A stretch of DNA of 64,000 nt from contig NZ_LT699717.1 of assembly GCF_900155395.1 (NCBI RefSeq), forward strand, positions 62,001 to 126,000, given 5' to 3'. The stretch comes from Merdibacter massiliensis. Lineage in GTDB: Bacteria > Bacillota_I > Bacilli_A > Erysipelotrichales > Erysipelotrichaceae. Below the pieces are notes generated by a model. It was given only the letters and a program-made list of their open reading frames with translations. It was not told the DNA's origin and made no database searches. How positions within the stretch are numbered: position 1 is the first letter of the stretch; the number at the start of each line of letters is the position of its first letter. This document shows, piece by piece, positions 8,345 through 17,211 of this stretch. Both the position numbers and the translations under genes were made by a program.

Positions 8345-9268
8345 TCATACGCCCTTCTTTCGCAAATAATGTGAAGCATTCTGTGCGGCAATAGCACCGT
8401 CGCTGCAAGCAGTAACCACTTGTCTAAGATCTTTGGCATTGCAGTCTCCTGCTCCATAGATGCCAGGGATCGCTGTTTCCATGCTGGCATTGACCTGGAT
8501 ATATCCCTGCTGATTTAAAATCTGCAGATTTTGTAAAAAACTTGTATGCGGATCTAATCCAATATACTCAAATACACCTGCACATGGAACGACATATTCT
8601 TCATTGCTCTTTGTATCTAATGTTCTCACACCAGTTAAACAGTCATCGCCAACAAAACCAAGGATTTTTTGATACGTACGAATCTCGACATTCTCCTTTT
8701 TTCTTAATTGGCGGATCGCTACCTCATCAGCCGTCAAATCATAATTGGTCAATATAGTCAACTTTGTTACGATGTTTGACAAAAACAAAGACTCTTTCAC
8801 GCCGGAACTGCCGCCGCCGATCACAACAACTTCTTTGCCGGCATATTGTGCACCGTCACAGATCGCGCACCAGCTGATTCCCTTTCTGGAAAAAACATCT
8901 TCTTTTTCTACATGCAGGGATTTTGGTGTCGTACCGATTGCCAGAATAACGCTGCGTGTCAGATAAGGCGTTTCTTCTCCTTCCATATATACTTTATGAT
9001 ATGGATCATCCGGCTCGATCTTGACTACTCTTTTCTTTTGAAATGGTACTTTCAGCTGTTTTGTATGCTGAAACATCCGATAGCCCAAAGCTGAGCCGCT
9101 GATTGAGCCAACACCGATATAATTTTGAATCTCGTTGGTTCCGTTAATTTGTCCGCCTGGTTCGCCAAAATCAACCATTAATGTGTTTAATTCTGCACGA
9201 GCCGCATAAACAGCTGCACTCATCCCAGCTGGACCAGCACCGACGATGATCACATCATACTGATTCAT
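8345..9268 (-). CDS. trxB: Thioredoxin-disulfide reductase (NAD(P)/FAD-dependent)
   Basis: Reduces thioredoxin with NADPH through FAD. At 307 residues it is typical of the low-molecular-weight type. The FAD-binding GAGPAGMSAAVYAAR is at the N-terminus, the redox pair is in CAICDG (about residues 134-137), the NAD(P) site is GGGSSGVKES, and a C-terminal GAGD motif closes the FAD site. A paralogue such as ferredoxin-NADP reductase is excluded by the CxxC. It is the last gene of the rapZ-yvcK-whiA cluster, a common Firmicutes arrangement. Confidence 0.95.
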   Translation of the reverse strand: MNQYDVIIVGAGPAGMSAAVYAARAELNTLMVDFGEPGGQINGTNEIQNYIGVGSISGSALGYRMFQHTKQLKVPFQKKRVVKIEPDDPYHKVYMEGEETPYLTRSVILAIGTTPKSLHVEKEDVFSRKGISWCAICDGAQYAGKEVVVIGGGSSGVKESLFLSNIVTKLTILTNYDLTADEVAIRQLRKKENVEIRTYQKILGFVGDDCLTGVRTLDTKSNEEYVVPCAGVFEYIGLDPHTSFLQNLQILNQQGYIQVNASMETAIPGIYGAGDCNAKDLRQVVTACSDGAIAAQNASHYLRKKGV

Positions 9269-9326
9269 CTTATTACCTCCATGATCATTTATAAAAATCT
9301 CTTTATTATCATATCATTTCTATTTC

Positions 9327-9896
9327 TTATTTGCCATCCGCATGCTGTTGATTTTTACCATTTTTCTGTATCATCTGTTTCATATGGAAAGGCCGATGAC
9401 TGTAGATAAGAAAATAAAATAAAAATGCCCATAGAACCAAAACAAAAAAATAAACGATATAGGAATGAATTGGTGCCTTTCTTTGGGAAAGTGCAGATGC
9501 CGGCGCTGCCATGACACTTTGTCCAGATTGTGCCATTTCCATTTCTTCTATATATGCATAATTTGGATTATGGATTGCGATCGCTGCTTTTTCTTGTTCC
9601 AATAAGGTCACCTGCACCATTTTACCATCTGCAAATAAATATACAGGAAGAACTTCTTCCATCTTGACCGTATCATCCACCTCGAAAGAAATAGAATCTG
9701 CTTTTGTCACAATAGCACATGTATCTTTCCATCCATCCTCCTGATTATATTCAATATTGAATAATGTACTTCGAAAAGTCGTTCCTTCAGAAAGCAGCGT
9801 AATCCCGTTTGCATCACAACTTTTCACTTTTGCTTCATATGGCTCTTCATGCAAAAAGGGAAGCAGTGCTGCTAATAAAACAAGTTCAAATCGCAT
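9327..9896 (-). CDS. Unknown bitopic membrane protein in the whiA-trxB operon
   Basis: A 189-residue protein I do not recognise. It starts with a short hydrophobic stretch resembling a signal peptide (residues 4-15), has a beta-rich hydrophilic domain of about 120 residues, then a strong transmembrane helix (about 145-168) and a basic tail. This suggests an exported or surface domain held by a C-terminal anchor. The ATG at 9896 is five bases after AGGTGA; an in-frame GTG at 9905 is less likely. It sits between whiA and trxB with gaps of about 50-60 bases on the same strand, so co-transcription is likely. Confidence 0.7.
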   Translation of the reverse strand: MRFELVLLAALLPFLHEEPYEAKVKSCDANGITLLSEGTTFRSTLFNIEYNQEDGWKDTCAIVTKADSISFEVDDTVKMEEVLPVYLFADGKMVQVTLLEQEKAAIAIHNPNYAYIEEMEMAQSGQSVMAAPASALSQRKAPIHSYIVYFFVLVLWAFLFYFLIYSHRPFHMKQMIQKNGKNQQHADGK

Positions 9897-9946
9897 TTTG
9901 ATCACCTGTTTCTATTGTTCACTGCTTCCTTTTTTTTATTCAATTC

Positions 9947-10885
9947 TCATGCATTTCGCAATTGATCTGCCAGTTCTCTGATCTTTGTCAAACGATGTTT
10001 CATGCCTGATTTGCTGATTTCTTCACCAAAACGCTCATAACAAAGATCACAAAGTTCTTTCATGCTCGCTTCTGGATGTTCCTGTCGAACCATGATGACA
10101 TGCTGCAGTTTTTCTGACAGAGAATCCATCGTACGATAATTCAAGATCCACTCAATATCCTCTAGCTGTTTACGGGCTGCTGAAATACTTTTCATTTCAT
10201 TTGCTAATTCACAATTATCCAGTCTTGTCAAAGAATTTAAAAAATCACGTTGAATACGGTTATCCTCAAATTCAAATAACGCATCATTGGCTTTGCACAT
10301 TCTTAAGAAATCTGCAATTTTATCACTTGCTTTTAAATACACCACATATTGATTACGCCGCTTGATCACTTTTGCCGGCAGATAAAAGCGATTCATCAAT
10401 CGGCATAGAAACTTTGCCATTGATTCTTCATTGCTGCTGATTTCCAAATGATAATTGGTCGTCTGCGGTGCATTGACACTTCCTGACGCTAAAAAAGCAG
10501 CTGCCAGGTAACTCTGTGCACAACAATCTTTACGCAGCATCTTGGAAGAAATATGCGTTTGCAGGCCCTGATCTGTGTAGATCCCCAGATCTTTTAATAT
10601 TGCAAGCGCCTGTGCGGCAACACGAATGACATAAATATTGTTTTTCTTTAACTTGATCTTACGAAGGACAGATAGTTGAGGAGATACTTGATAGAATTCT
10701 TTCAATAACTTCCAAATATGTTTTGCCGTGTTGGCATGTTCACACTGGATGCGAATATGCATTCCTTGTGAAGTGATGTTCATAGTAGAACACATTTGGA
10801 TCAATGCAGCTAACTGTATCTTTCGGCAACATTCTTTCCAACTAGCCGCACAGATTTGGTTTTTGACTTCTGCGGTAAATGACAT
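9947..10885 (-). CDS. whiA: WhiA-type DNA-binding protein
   Basis: Homologue of the sporulation/cell-division factor WhiA, 312 residues. The N-terminal part (about 1-200) is the LAGLIDADG-like fold lacking nuclease motifs, and the C-terminal part is a helix-turn-helix (EASMKELCDLCYERFGEEIS). In Bacillus WhiA affects chromosome segregation and division. The ATG at 10885 (MSFTAEVK) follows GAGGAG by seven bases, better than the upstream frame extension. It is third in rapZ-yvcK-whiA. Confidence 0.95.
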   Translation of the reverse strand: MSFTAEVKNQICAASWKECCRKIQLAALIQMCSTMNITSQGMHIRIQCEHANTAKHIWKLLKEFYQVSPQLSVLRKIKLKKNNIYVIRVAAQALAILKDLGIYTDQGLQTHISSKMLRKDCCAQSYLAAAFLASGSVNAPQTTNYHLEISSNEESMAKFLCRLMNRFYLPAKVIKRRNQYVVYLKASDKIADFLRMCKANDALFEFEDNRIQRDFLNSLTRLDNCELANEMKSISAARKQLEDIEWILNYRTMDSLSEKLQHVIMVRQEHPEASMKELCDLCYERFGEEISKSGMKHRLTKIRELADQLRNA

Positions 10886-10912
10886 ACTGCAACTCCTCAC
10901 ATTTCTTTTTCT

Positions 10913-11851
10913 TTACGGCATACGCAATATTTCTTCAACTACTGCTTTTACCTTTTGTGAATCATGACGAATCAGACCATCATCCATATTCATCAGATCT
11001 CTCTGCAGCACCAAATACGGATGCCGTTTTTCTCTCAACACCACCGGCTTGCTCCCCATTGCTGCATATTTCTCTAATATTTCTTTAGGATAGGTATTAT
11101 TGTTCGTCACAACGATATCAACGGCATTGGCATATGCATGATGCAGGATCGCGTCTACATGATCTTCGATTGAATAATTATCTGTTTCGCCGGGCTGGCT
11201 CATAGCATTGCAGAAATACACCTTTGGGCATGGATTTGCTATGATCTCGTTTCGAATTTCATCAATGATCAAATTCGGCATGATGCTCGTATATAACGAA
11301 CCAATTCCATAAATGATGAGATCTGCCTCTTTAATGGCCTGAAGAGACTCGCTTGTCGCTTTGATATCTCTTTGATAAAATACGCGGTCGATATGATTTC
11401 GGAACTTAGGTATATTGTCTTCCCCACGTACGATCGTACCATCTTCCATCATGGCAAACAATGTAACAACTTCTAATGTGGAAGGAATGATCTTTCCTTT
11501 TACCTTTAATACATGAGAGAAAGTGCGAATCGCTTCCATAAAACTGCCCGTGGTCTGTGCTAAGGCCAGCAATAACAAATTTCCTAAATTATGCCCGGCA
11601 ATATCACCTTCTCCTTCAAAGCGATAATTCATCAACTCTGAAAAAATGGTTTCTTCTTCCGCCATTGCACACATGACATGACGAATATCTCCCATTGCCG
11701 GAATATGATAGCTATCGCGAATACGTCCTGTACTTCCTCCATCATCTGCTACGGTCACAACAGCTGACAACTGCACATCTTCGATGCTCTTCATCCCTCT
11801 CAGCATCACAGACAAGCCAGTTCCTCCACCAATGATCACAACTTTTTTCAT
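10913..11851 (-). CDS. yvcK: YvcK/CofD-like gluconeogenesis factor
   Basis: Member of the UPF0052/CofD-like family, 312 residues, binding nucleotide-sugars (UDP-GlcNAc in Bacillus) and needed for growth on gluconeogenic carbon and for normal cell wall. The nucleotide-binding start KVVIIGGGTGLSVMLRG, the VTVADDGGSTGRIR motif and the YGIGSLYTSI segment identify it. It is separated by only a few bases from rapZ and by 27 bases from whiA. Confidence 0.95.
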   Translation of the reverse strand: MKKVVIIGGGTGLSVMLRGMKSIEDVQLSAVVTVADDGGSTGRIRDSYHIPAMGDIRHVMCAMAEEETIFSELMNYRFEGEGDIAGHNLGNLLLLALAQTTGSFMEAIRTFSHVLKVKGKIIPSTLEVVTLFAMMEDGTIVRGEDNIPKFRNHIDRVFYQRDIKATSESLQAIKEADLIIYGIGSLYTSIMPNLIIDEIRNEIIANPCPKVYFCNAMSQPGETDNYSIEDHVDAILHHAYANAVDIVVTNNNTYPKEILEKYAAMGSKPVVLREKRHPYLVLQRDLMNMDDGLIRHDSQKVKAVVEEILRMP

Positions 11852-11854
11852 ATC

Positions 11855-12715
11855 CTACACCTCACAGTCTCGATGAGAGAGAAAACACTGATAACGATCT
11901 TTATATTCATTATACAGCCAGTTGGCGATCGTTACGCTTCGATGATGTCCTCCCGTACAACCGACGGCAATACTGAGATGACTTCTTTTTTGTTTTGCAT
12001 ACTGCTTCAACACATAGTCGATATAATCATGGAAGCGGCGGCAAAACTCTTTTGTCTCATCAAATTTCATCACATAATCATAAACTTCTTGATCATTTCC
12101 CGTCTTTTGTCTCAGATCTTCTACATAATATGGATTTGGCAAAAAGCGAACATCGCTGACGATATCTGCATCAATCGGCAGACCATGCTTAAATCCAAAT
12201 GACATAAAGCTGATCGTAAATTCAGGTTTTACTTTAAAAGAGAGACGAGAGAATAACAACTTTCGCAATTCTTGCAAGCTAAGCTTGGTCGTATCAATAT
12301 GCAAGATTGCACGCTCATTTAATCGATCAAACAGATCCCGCTCTACCTCGATCGCTTCTTCCAATGTATTTGCCATGGAATACAGCAGCATCGGATGATG
12401 TCTGCGTGTAAAACGATAACGCAGCAGCAGTTCTTCATTGCTGGCATCCAAAAATACGACATTCACGGTCATATCAATATTTTCAAAATAATTGACAAAC
12501 TGCATATAGTCAACTGCATTCGTTGCCAAAGCGATATTGTCATAACGATGATCCGATTGCTCGCGAATCAAATGTCCTAAAGAAGAAATTAACTGTACAG
12601 GAAAATTATCAATACAATAATATCCCATGTCTTCCAGCACATTCATTGCACTTGTCTTTCCTGCACCGCTCATACCCGTGATCAATACGATGTTTTTCTT
12701 ATTTGATCCGTTCAT
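11855..12715 (-). CDS. rapZ: RapZ/YvcJ nucleotide-binding protein (RNase adapter family)
   Basis: P-loop protein of 286 residues: Walker A GMSGAGKT at the N-terminus, then the C-terminal RapZ domain with the conserved GCTGGHHRSV motif. In E. coli RapZ steers decay of the small RNA GlmZ; in Bacillus YvcJ affects competence and has NTPase activity. The first gene of the cluster; Shine-Dalgarno GGGGGA precedes the ATG. Confidence 0.95.
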   Translation of the reverse strand: MNGSNKKNIVLITGMSGAGKTSAMNVLEDMGYYCIDNFPVQLISSLGHLIREQSDHRYDNIALATNAVDYMQFVNYFENIDMTVNVVFLDASNEELLLRYRFTRRHHPMLLYSMANTLEEAIEVERDLFDRLNERAILHIDTTKLSLQELRKLLFSRLSFKVKPEFTISFMSFGFKHGLPIDADIVSDVRFLPNPYYVEDLRQKTGNDQEVYDYVMKFDETKEFCRRFHDYIDYVLKQYAKQKRSHLSIAVGCTGGHHRSVTIANWLYNEYKDRYQCFLSHRDCEV

Positions 12716-12817
12716 GAAATTCCCCCATTTCTTATATTTACATCTATTGTATCATAAAGCAAGCTGCTTGGAAAAACAACCTATTATCTTTCTTCTATGT
12801 AGTTTTCATTTGCCAAA

Positions 12818-12840
12818 CAGCTGCTTACGAGAGCAGCTGT
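12818..12840 (-). terminator. Hairpin at the end of the Clp-like gene
   Basis: Nine-base stem ACAGCTGCT/AGCAGCTGT overlapping the stop codon of the Clp-like gene. The T-run beyond it is short (TTTGG), so termination may be inefficient. Confidence 0.5.
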
Positions 12841-14534
12841 TGTGTTGCCCGCTGCAAATGAAAAGAAATTTGTATCAGTTCTTCGTTTTGTTTACAATAT
12901 TCGCCTTCCTCTTCTAAAAAAACGACCAGTGTATGCCGTAACAAGGCACTTTGTTTTCCATCCTGCAATTCACCTTGCGCCAATGAACCAGCCAATAATG
13001 AACGCATTTCATCAAAAGCCTGAGAAAAATGCTCAATACAAAGAATCGTATAGGGACAGCGATGCAGCTTATGAATAATTGGATCCAATAAAAATGGATA
13101 GGCCTGCATGTCAAGTGAAAGATATGTCTTTTGTTGAAAGAATTCCTCACTGATCACTTGCAGGACCTGCTTGCTTTGTCTGATGTCTCCATTGATCTGC
13201 CAGCAGCCCAGCATTGCCTCTTGGCCTTTTTCTTCTCCTAATTGCGAGATTGCCCTTTCCATTTGCCCGCAGATCCATCCCATGTCTGACTGCTGCAGTA
13301 CTTCCATCGTTTGTTGAAAACGCTGTTTGGCACTGAAGGGAATATGAGAAAGCGAAGTAATGACCTCTCGCACACACTGTTCATCCACTTGTTTTTTTTC
13401 ATGTGCCCTGGCATGAGCACAACTGAGATCCAAGACATCCAATGCTTTGTCAGGGAAATGACCGATCGGAAGATAATAATCTGTCAAATGTACTAACTTC
13501 GGCAAAAGATCCTGTCCAATTTCCACTTGATGGAATCGGCTGTAATCTTTTGCTCTTGCCTGCAAGATATGCATCGTTTCTTTTTGATCCGGCTCTTTCA
13601 ACAAGACACATTGAAAACGTCTTTGCAAAGCCGGATCTTTTTCAATATAACGTTCATATTCATCTATCGTCGTTGCACCGATACAGCGCAGTTCTCTTCG
13701 GGCAAGGCACGGTTTCAGCACACTAGCCACGTCTATGCTTCCCTCCGATTTGCCTGCGCCAATCATCTGATGCAGTTCATCAATGAATAAAATAGCATTT
13801 GGATGGGATCGAAACAATGCAATGATCTTCTTGATTCTTTCTTCAAAATCACCACGATAGCGTGTGCCGGCCACTAGGGTGTTAATGTCCAACGCATATA
13901 TGTAGTGATCTCGCAAAGCCGAAATTTCACCATTCTGTATTCGTTGCGCTAATGCTTCGACTAATGCACTTTTCCCAACGCCGGCTTCTCCCACCAATAA
14001 AGGATTTGGTTTTTCTCTCCGCAGTAAAATTTCCACCAGCAATTCAATTTGTTCTTCTCTTTCTACATAGGACTGCCGCTGCTGAAAATTTAAACAGTAC
14101 AGCGCATCTTGTTCATCCAAGGATACGATTCCTTGCCGGTCGCCTTTTTCCTTCGATAGCTGATCGATGTGTATATCATATCGACGCAGCAGTTCCATTG
14201 CCACACAAGAAGGATGGCGAAGCAGTACTTCCCCCATACAGTCTTCAAAGCTTTCACCATCACTTTGCAGCAATTCACACTGTTCTAACATTGTTTCCAC
14301 CGTCACCGTGATCCGCAGTTCTTCGCCTCTTTGTTCTTTCATCCCAAACAAGATCATCGTATCATCACGTACTTGAAAATAATAAACACCTTGTATGGCC
14401 AACGCCTTCGCTAGTTTTCCTTTCCCGCTGCGCAGCAACGCCAAGAGGATATGCTCACTGCCCACGTAATCATTTCCCATTCGTCTTGCTTCTATTTTTG
14501 CTCGTTCCAACATTGCTTTTTGTTCCGCATTCAT
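12825..14534 (-). CDS. Clp ATPase (ClpA/ClpC-like) with degenerate second AAA module
   Basis: Hsp100-type protein of 569 residues, far below the usual 750-850. In order: a Clp N-domain (about 1-130, with DYVGSEHILLALL), a complete first AAA module (Walker A GEAGVGKSA about 181-189, Walker B ILFIDE about 248-253, arginine finger RRF about 305), and the D1 small domain directly joined to the linker without the ClpC/ClpB middle coiled coil. The remaining 165 residues align in order with a D2 large domain, but the P-loop is replaced by CWQINGDIRQSKQ, Walker B is degraded (TILCIEHF), and the D2 small domain and ClpP-docking loop are absent. It probably unfolds or remodels with one ATPase ring. It is single, divergent from the Bce module. 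Confidence 0.85.
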   Translation of the reverse strand: MNAEQKAMLERAKIEARRMGNDYVGSEHILLALLRSGKGKLAKALAIQGVYYFQVRDDTMILFGMKEQRGEELRITVTVETMLEQCELLQSDGESFEDCMGEVLLRHPSCVAMELLRRYDIHIDQLSKEKGDRQGIVSLDEQDALYCLNFQQRQSYVEREEQIELLVEILLRREKPNPLLVGEAGVGKSALVEALAQRIQNGEISALRDHYIYALDINTLVAGTRYRGDFEERIKKIIALFRSHPNAILFIDELHQMIGAGKSEGSIDVASVLKPCLARRELRCIGATTIDEYERYIEKDPALQRRFQCVLLKEPDQKETMHILQARAKDYSRFHQVEIGQDLLPKLVHLTDYYLPIGHFPDKALDVLDLSCAHARAHEKKQVDEQCVREVITSLSHIPFSAKQRFQQTMEVLQQSDMGWICGQMERAISQLGEEKGQEAMLGCWQINGDIRQSKQVLQVISEEFFQQKTYLSLDMQAYPFLLDPIIHKLHRCPYTILCIEHFSQAFDEMRSLLAGSLAQGELQDGKQSALLRHTLVVFLEEEGEYCKQNEELIQISFHLQRATQQLLS

Positions 14535-14647
14535 CTATCTCATCATCCTTTGCACTTTAACACAACCATAGTATGGATTCACCATTGTATTCTATGAAAA
14601 ACAGTGCAGAAATCAGAACTCCAAGGCCTTCTCTTTTCCAACAAATC

Positions 14648-14691
14648 TGACAGAACTGTTACTTTTATGAACACTACTTTTCATATATAAT
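14648..14691 (+). promoter_or_regulatory. Promoter and candidate BceR-type operator of the Bce operon
   Basis: An imperfect inverted repeat TGACAG-AA-CTGTTA (14648-14661) lies just above a poor -35 region, with a perfect TATAAT at 14686-14691 and the response regulator ATG 33 bases further. A repeat abutting a weak -35 fits activation by a BceR-like regulator; assignment is inference. Confidence 0.45.
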
Positions 14692-14723
14692 ATTGTTAGG
14701 TAAAAAAAGAAAGAGGGAGATTA

Positions 14724-15401
14724 ATGTATCGTATTTTAGTAGTAGAGGACAATGAAAAGATTCGTATGGAATTATGCGATTTTTTAAATAAAAATGGTTA
14801 TCAAAGCGAAGGGTGCAGCGATTTTGAGCATATTTTGGAAGATATCCGCTCACGCAAACCAGATTTGATCTTATTAGATCTTAACCTGCCTTTTATGGAC
14901 GGTCATTTTATCTGCCGGGAACTGCGCCGCACCAGCAATGTTCCTATCATCATCGTTACGAGCCGCAATTCGGAAGTAGATGAATTACAGAGCATGCATT
15001 TAGGTGCAGACGATTATGTAACAAAACCATATAACTTACAGATTTTATTAGCACGCATCGCACGAGTATTGCAGCGTGTCTATGAGACAAAAGATTCCAA
15101 CCATATGAAAGTTGGCGAAGTGACAATGGATCTGTCAAAAAGTCTGCTCACATATCGAAACAAAAATGTTGACTTAACAAAGAATGAATTACGGATCATG
15201 CATTGCTTATTTCAAAACAAAAATTCAATTGTCTCACGAGAGAAATTGATGAAACACATGTGGGACTGTGATGCTTTTGTTGATGACAATACACTGACCG
15301 TCAATATTAATCGTTTGCGGAAAAAACTGGAATACATCGGATTGATCGATTTTATCGAAACAAAACGCGGTATGGGATATATTATCTATGAAGATCTATG
15401 A
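14724..15401 (+). CDS. BceR-like OmpR-family response regulator
   Basis: Two-component regulator of 225 residues. The receiver has the acidic pair VVEDNE, phosphoacceptor Asp52 in LLDLNLPFMDG, and Lys in VTKPYN. A C-terminal winged-helix domain (about 130-225) ends GYIIYED. It is encoded immediately before, and overlapping by 14 bases, its sensor kinase, followed by BceAB-type transporter genes. In this family the regulator switches on the transporter in response to cell-wall-active peptides such as bacitracin or lantibiotics. Confidence 0.93.
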   Translation: MYRILVVEDNEKIRMELCDFLNKNGYQSEGCSDFEHILEDIRSRKPDLILLDLNLPFMDGHFICRELRRTSNVPIIIVTSRNSEVDELQSMHLGADDYVTKPYNLQILLARIARVLQRVYETKDSNHMKVGEVTMDLSKSLLTYRNKNVDLTKNELRIMHCLFQNKNSIVSREKLMKHMWDCDAFVDDNTLTVNINRLRKKLEYIGLIDFIETKRGMGYIIYEDL

Positions 15402-16401
15402 GTTTCTGGCAGACAAACTGTATGTCCTGCTGACTGCAGTTTTTATTAGTATCTTATTGATTTTATTCCTGATTTCTTTGCAGATATCTGTTTCTATCAT
15501 CTGCATGATCTTAGTTTTATATTGGATACTGCCCGTCAGTTATATATTAGTAGAGTTTATTCGCAGACGGCAGTATTATCAAAACTTATTTGAAACGATG
15601 CAAACCTTGGATCAAAAGTATTTGATTGCCGACATCATTTCAGAACCGCGTTTTATCGATGGCCGCATGCTTTATGCGATTTTAAGAGAAAGTTCGCGGT
15701 CGATGCAGGAAAATGTCAAACAATATCGAATAGCAGAAAATGATTACCGCGATTATATTGAAATGTGGGTACACGAGATCAAGACTCCGCTGGCTGCCGC
15801 AAAACTGATTGCCGATAACAATCCAAGTGATATTTCTTCATCTATCAGCGAAGAAATTGAACATGTACAAAGTTTTGTTGAACAAGCTTTGTTTTATGCA
15901 CGCAGTGCAAATGTAGAAAATGATTACATCATCAAAGAAGTATCGCTTTCATTGATCGTACATAACGTTATCAAAAAACATTCAAGTGATTTTATTTATA
16001 AAAAAAACCGTATCGAATTGACCGATCTGGATGTTACGGTCTATACCGATCAAAAATGGATCGAATTCATCATTGATCAAATCGTTACCAATGCTTTGAC
16101 CTATACTCCCGCTCAAAGCGGAATCATCCACATCTTTACAAAGAAAAAAGAGAACAGCATTCAATTATATATTCGCGATAACGGTGTCGGAATTGATCCG
16201 AAAGATATCCGTCGTATTTTCCAAAAAGGATTTACCGGCAACAATCGTCCGCACAATGAAAAAGCAACGGGAATTGGATTGTATCTTTGCCATAACTTAT
16301 GCCATAAATTATATCTGGATATCGATGTGGAATCACGTCTGCATGAAGGAACAACGATGATCATCACGTTCCCATTATCCAATTTATTACTGTTAAAATG
16401 A
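15388..16401 (+). CDS. BceS-like intramembrane-sensing histidine kinase
   Basis: Kinase of 337 residues with two closely spaced transmembrane helices (about 10-32 and 36-56), almost no extracellular loop, the phosphorylation site His129 in MWVHEIKTPLAAAK, and N, G1 and G2 boxes (DQIVTNALTYTP, RDNGVGI, TGIGLYLC). Such kinases lack their own ligand domain and detect drug through the partner ABC transporter. Starts inside the regulator gene and ends overlapping the HAD gene by four bases (ATGA), indicating translational coupling. Confidence 0.93.
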   Translation: MKIYEFLADKLYVLLTAVFISILLILFLISLQISVSIICMILVLYWILPVSYILVEFIRRRQYYQNLFETMQTLDQKYLIADIISEPRFIDGRMLYAILRESSRSMQENVKQYRIAENDYRDYIEMWVHEIKTPLAAAKLIADNNPSDISSSISEEIEHVQSFVEQALFYARSANVENDYIIKEVSLSLIVHNVIKKHSSDFIYKKNRIELTDLDVTVYTDQKWIEFIIDQIVTNALTYTPAQSGIIHIFTKKKENSIQLYIRDNGVGIDPKDIRRIFQKGFTGNNRPHNEKATGIGLYLCHNLCHKLYLDIDVESRLHEGTTMIITFPLSNLLLLK

Positions 16402-16907
16402 AACGTGTGCTCTTTTTAGACATTGATGGCGTTATCAATCCAATTCCCCAAAAGAAGTTTCCCCGTTTTGATCCTCATCTGCAGTCACGGCTGGCAAAAG
16501 AAAAGGGAAGCGATGAATTTTATCATATTTCATTCACAGCGTTACGGCTTGCCTATGATTGCTGGGATCCTGTCGCATTGCGATTGTTAAAAGAACTCTG
16601 CGACAAATATCAATTAAAGATCGTTATCAGTTCTTCATGGGGATTATTTTATTCTTTAAAAGAACTGCAGTTGCTTTTTTCACTCTATGATCTTGCTTCT
16701 TATATCATCGATACCGTCCCTTACGTCGGTAAAAGAAGCGAAAATATCAAACACTACTTAAAGGAACATCCCGCAATAGATGTCTGGATCTCGCTAGACG
16801 ATCTGCCTATGGATTCCATTTTTCCCCGCCATGCAATTACCACGCGCTCTGTCTTCCAGGAAAAAGATGCAAAAAAAGCCGAAATGTTTCTTGAAAAGCA
16901 GCTTTAG
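16398..16907 (+). CDS. HAD-like protein (Swiss Army Knife RNA-repair HAD type)
   Basis: A 169-residue protein opening with KRVLFLDIDGVINP, the HAD phosphatase motif I with both aspartates, then a motif II-like VISSSWG and a C-terminal ISLDDLPM acidic motif. This pattern is that of small HAD domains associated with Swiss-army-knife RNA-repair proteins, but here it stands alone. It overlaps the kinase by four bases and so is almost surely translated with it. HAD genes are not standard parts of BceRS-AB operons. Substrate unknown. Confidence 0.75.
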   Translation: MKRVLFLDIDGVINPIPQKKFPRFDPHLQSRLAKEKGSDEFYHISFTALRLAYDCWDPVALRLLKELCDKYQLKIVISSSWGLFYSLKELQLLFSLYDLASYIIDTVPYVGKRSENIKHYLKEHPAIDVWISLDDLPMDSIFPRHAITTRSVFQEKDAKKAEMFLEKQL

Positions 16908-16908
16908 C

Positions 16909-16972
16909 TTACAATATTGTTCGCCAAGTGGCAGTAAAAACGATGTTATATTGTAAACACCTTTCTTATAAT
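16909..16972 (+). promoter_or_regulatory. Inverted repeat and internal promoter before the transporter genes
   Basis: A perfect nine-base inverted repeat, TTACAATAT (16909-16917) and ATATTGTAA (16948-16956), flanks a small GCCA-AG-TGGC hairpin. A TATAAT (16967-16972) follows, 30 bases before the small membrane gene. It could be an RNA structure at the end of the upstream genes or an operator for a second promoter driving the transporter. Confidence 0.4.
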
Positions 16973-17001
16973 GAATTCAAAGACAGAAAGAAGGTGTTTT
17001 G

Positions 17002-17211
17002 ATGAAAAGACATTTATTTCGTTACAGCAGCGTGATCTGCATTGTGATCTTGGCCATACTGGAGATCATCGTATGGTTATTACCAGAAATGATGGCTGGA
17101 CCTTTATCTTATGTCTTGCTGTTTGCATTTGTCATTACGATGGCCTGCTTACAGCTGCATTCTTTCCACCATCACCTGAATAAAAAGAATAAAGGAGGCT
17201 ACTCTTTATGA
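17002..17211 (+). CDS. Small two-helix membrane protein in the Bce operon
   Basis: A 69-residue protein with a basic N-terminus, two transmembrane helices (about 8-28 and 35-53) and a His/Lys-rich tail (HHHLNKKNKGG). The ATG at 17002 is used rather than the TTG one codon upstream. Its stop overlaps the ATG of the ATPase gene (ATGA), so the two are coupled. I do not recognise a family. Position suggests an accessory subunit of the transporter or sensor complex. Confidence 0.65.
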   Translation: MKRHLFRYSSVICIVILAILEIIVWLLPEMMAGPLSYVLLFAFVITMACLQLHSFHHHLNKKNKGGYSL

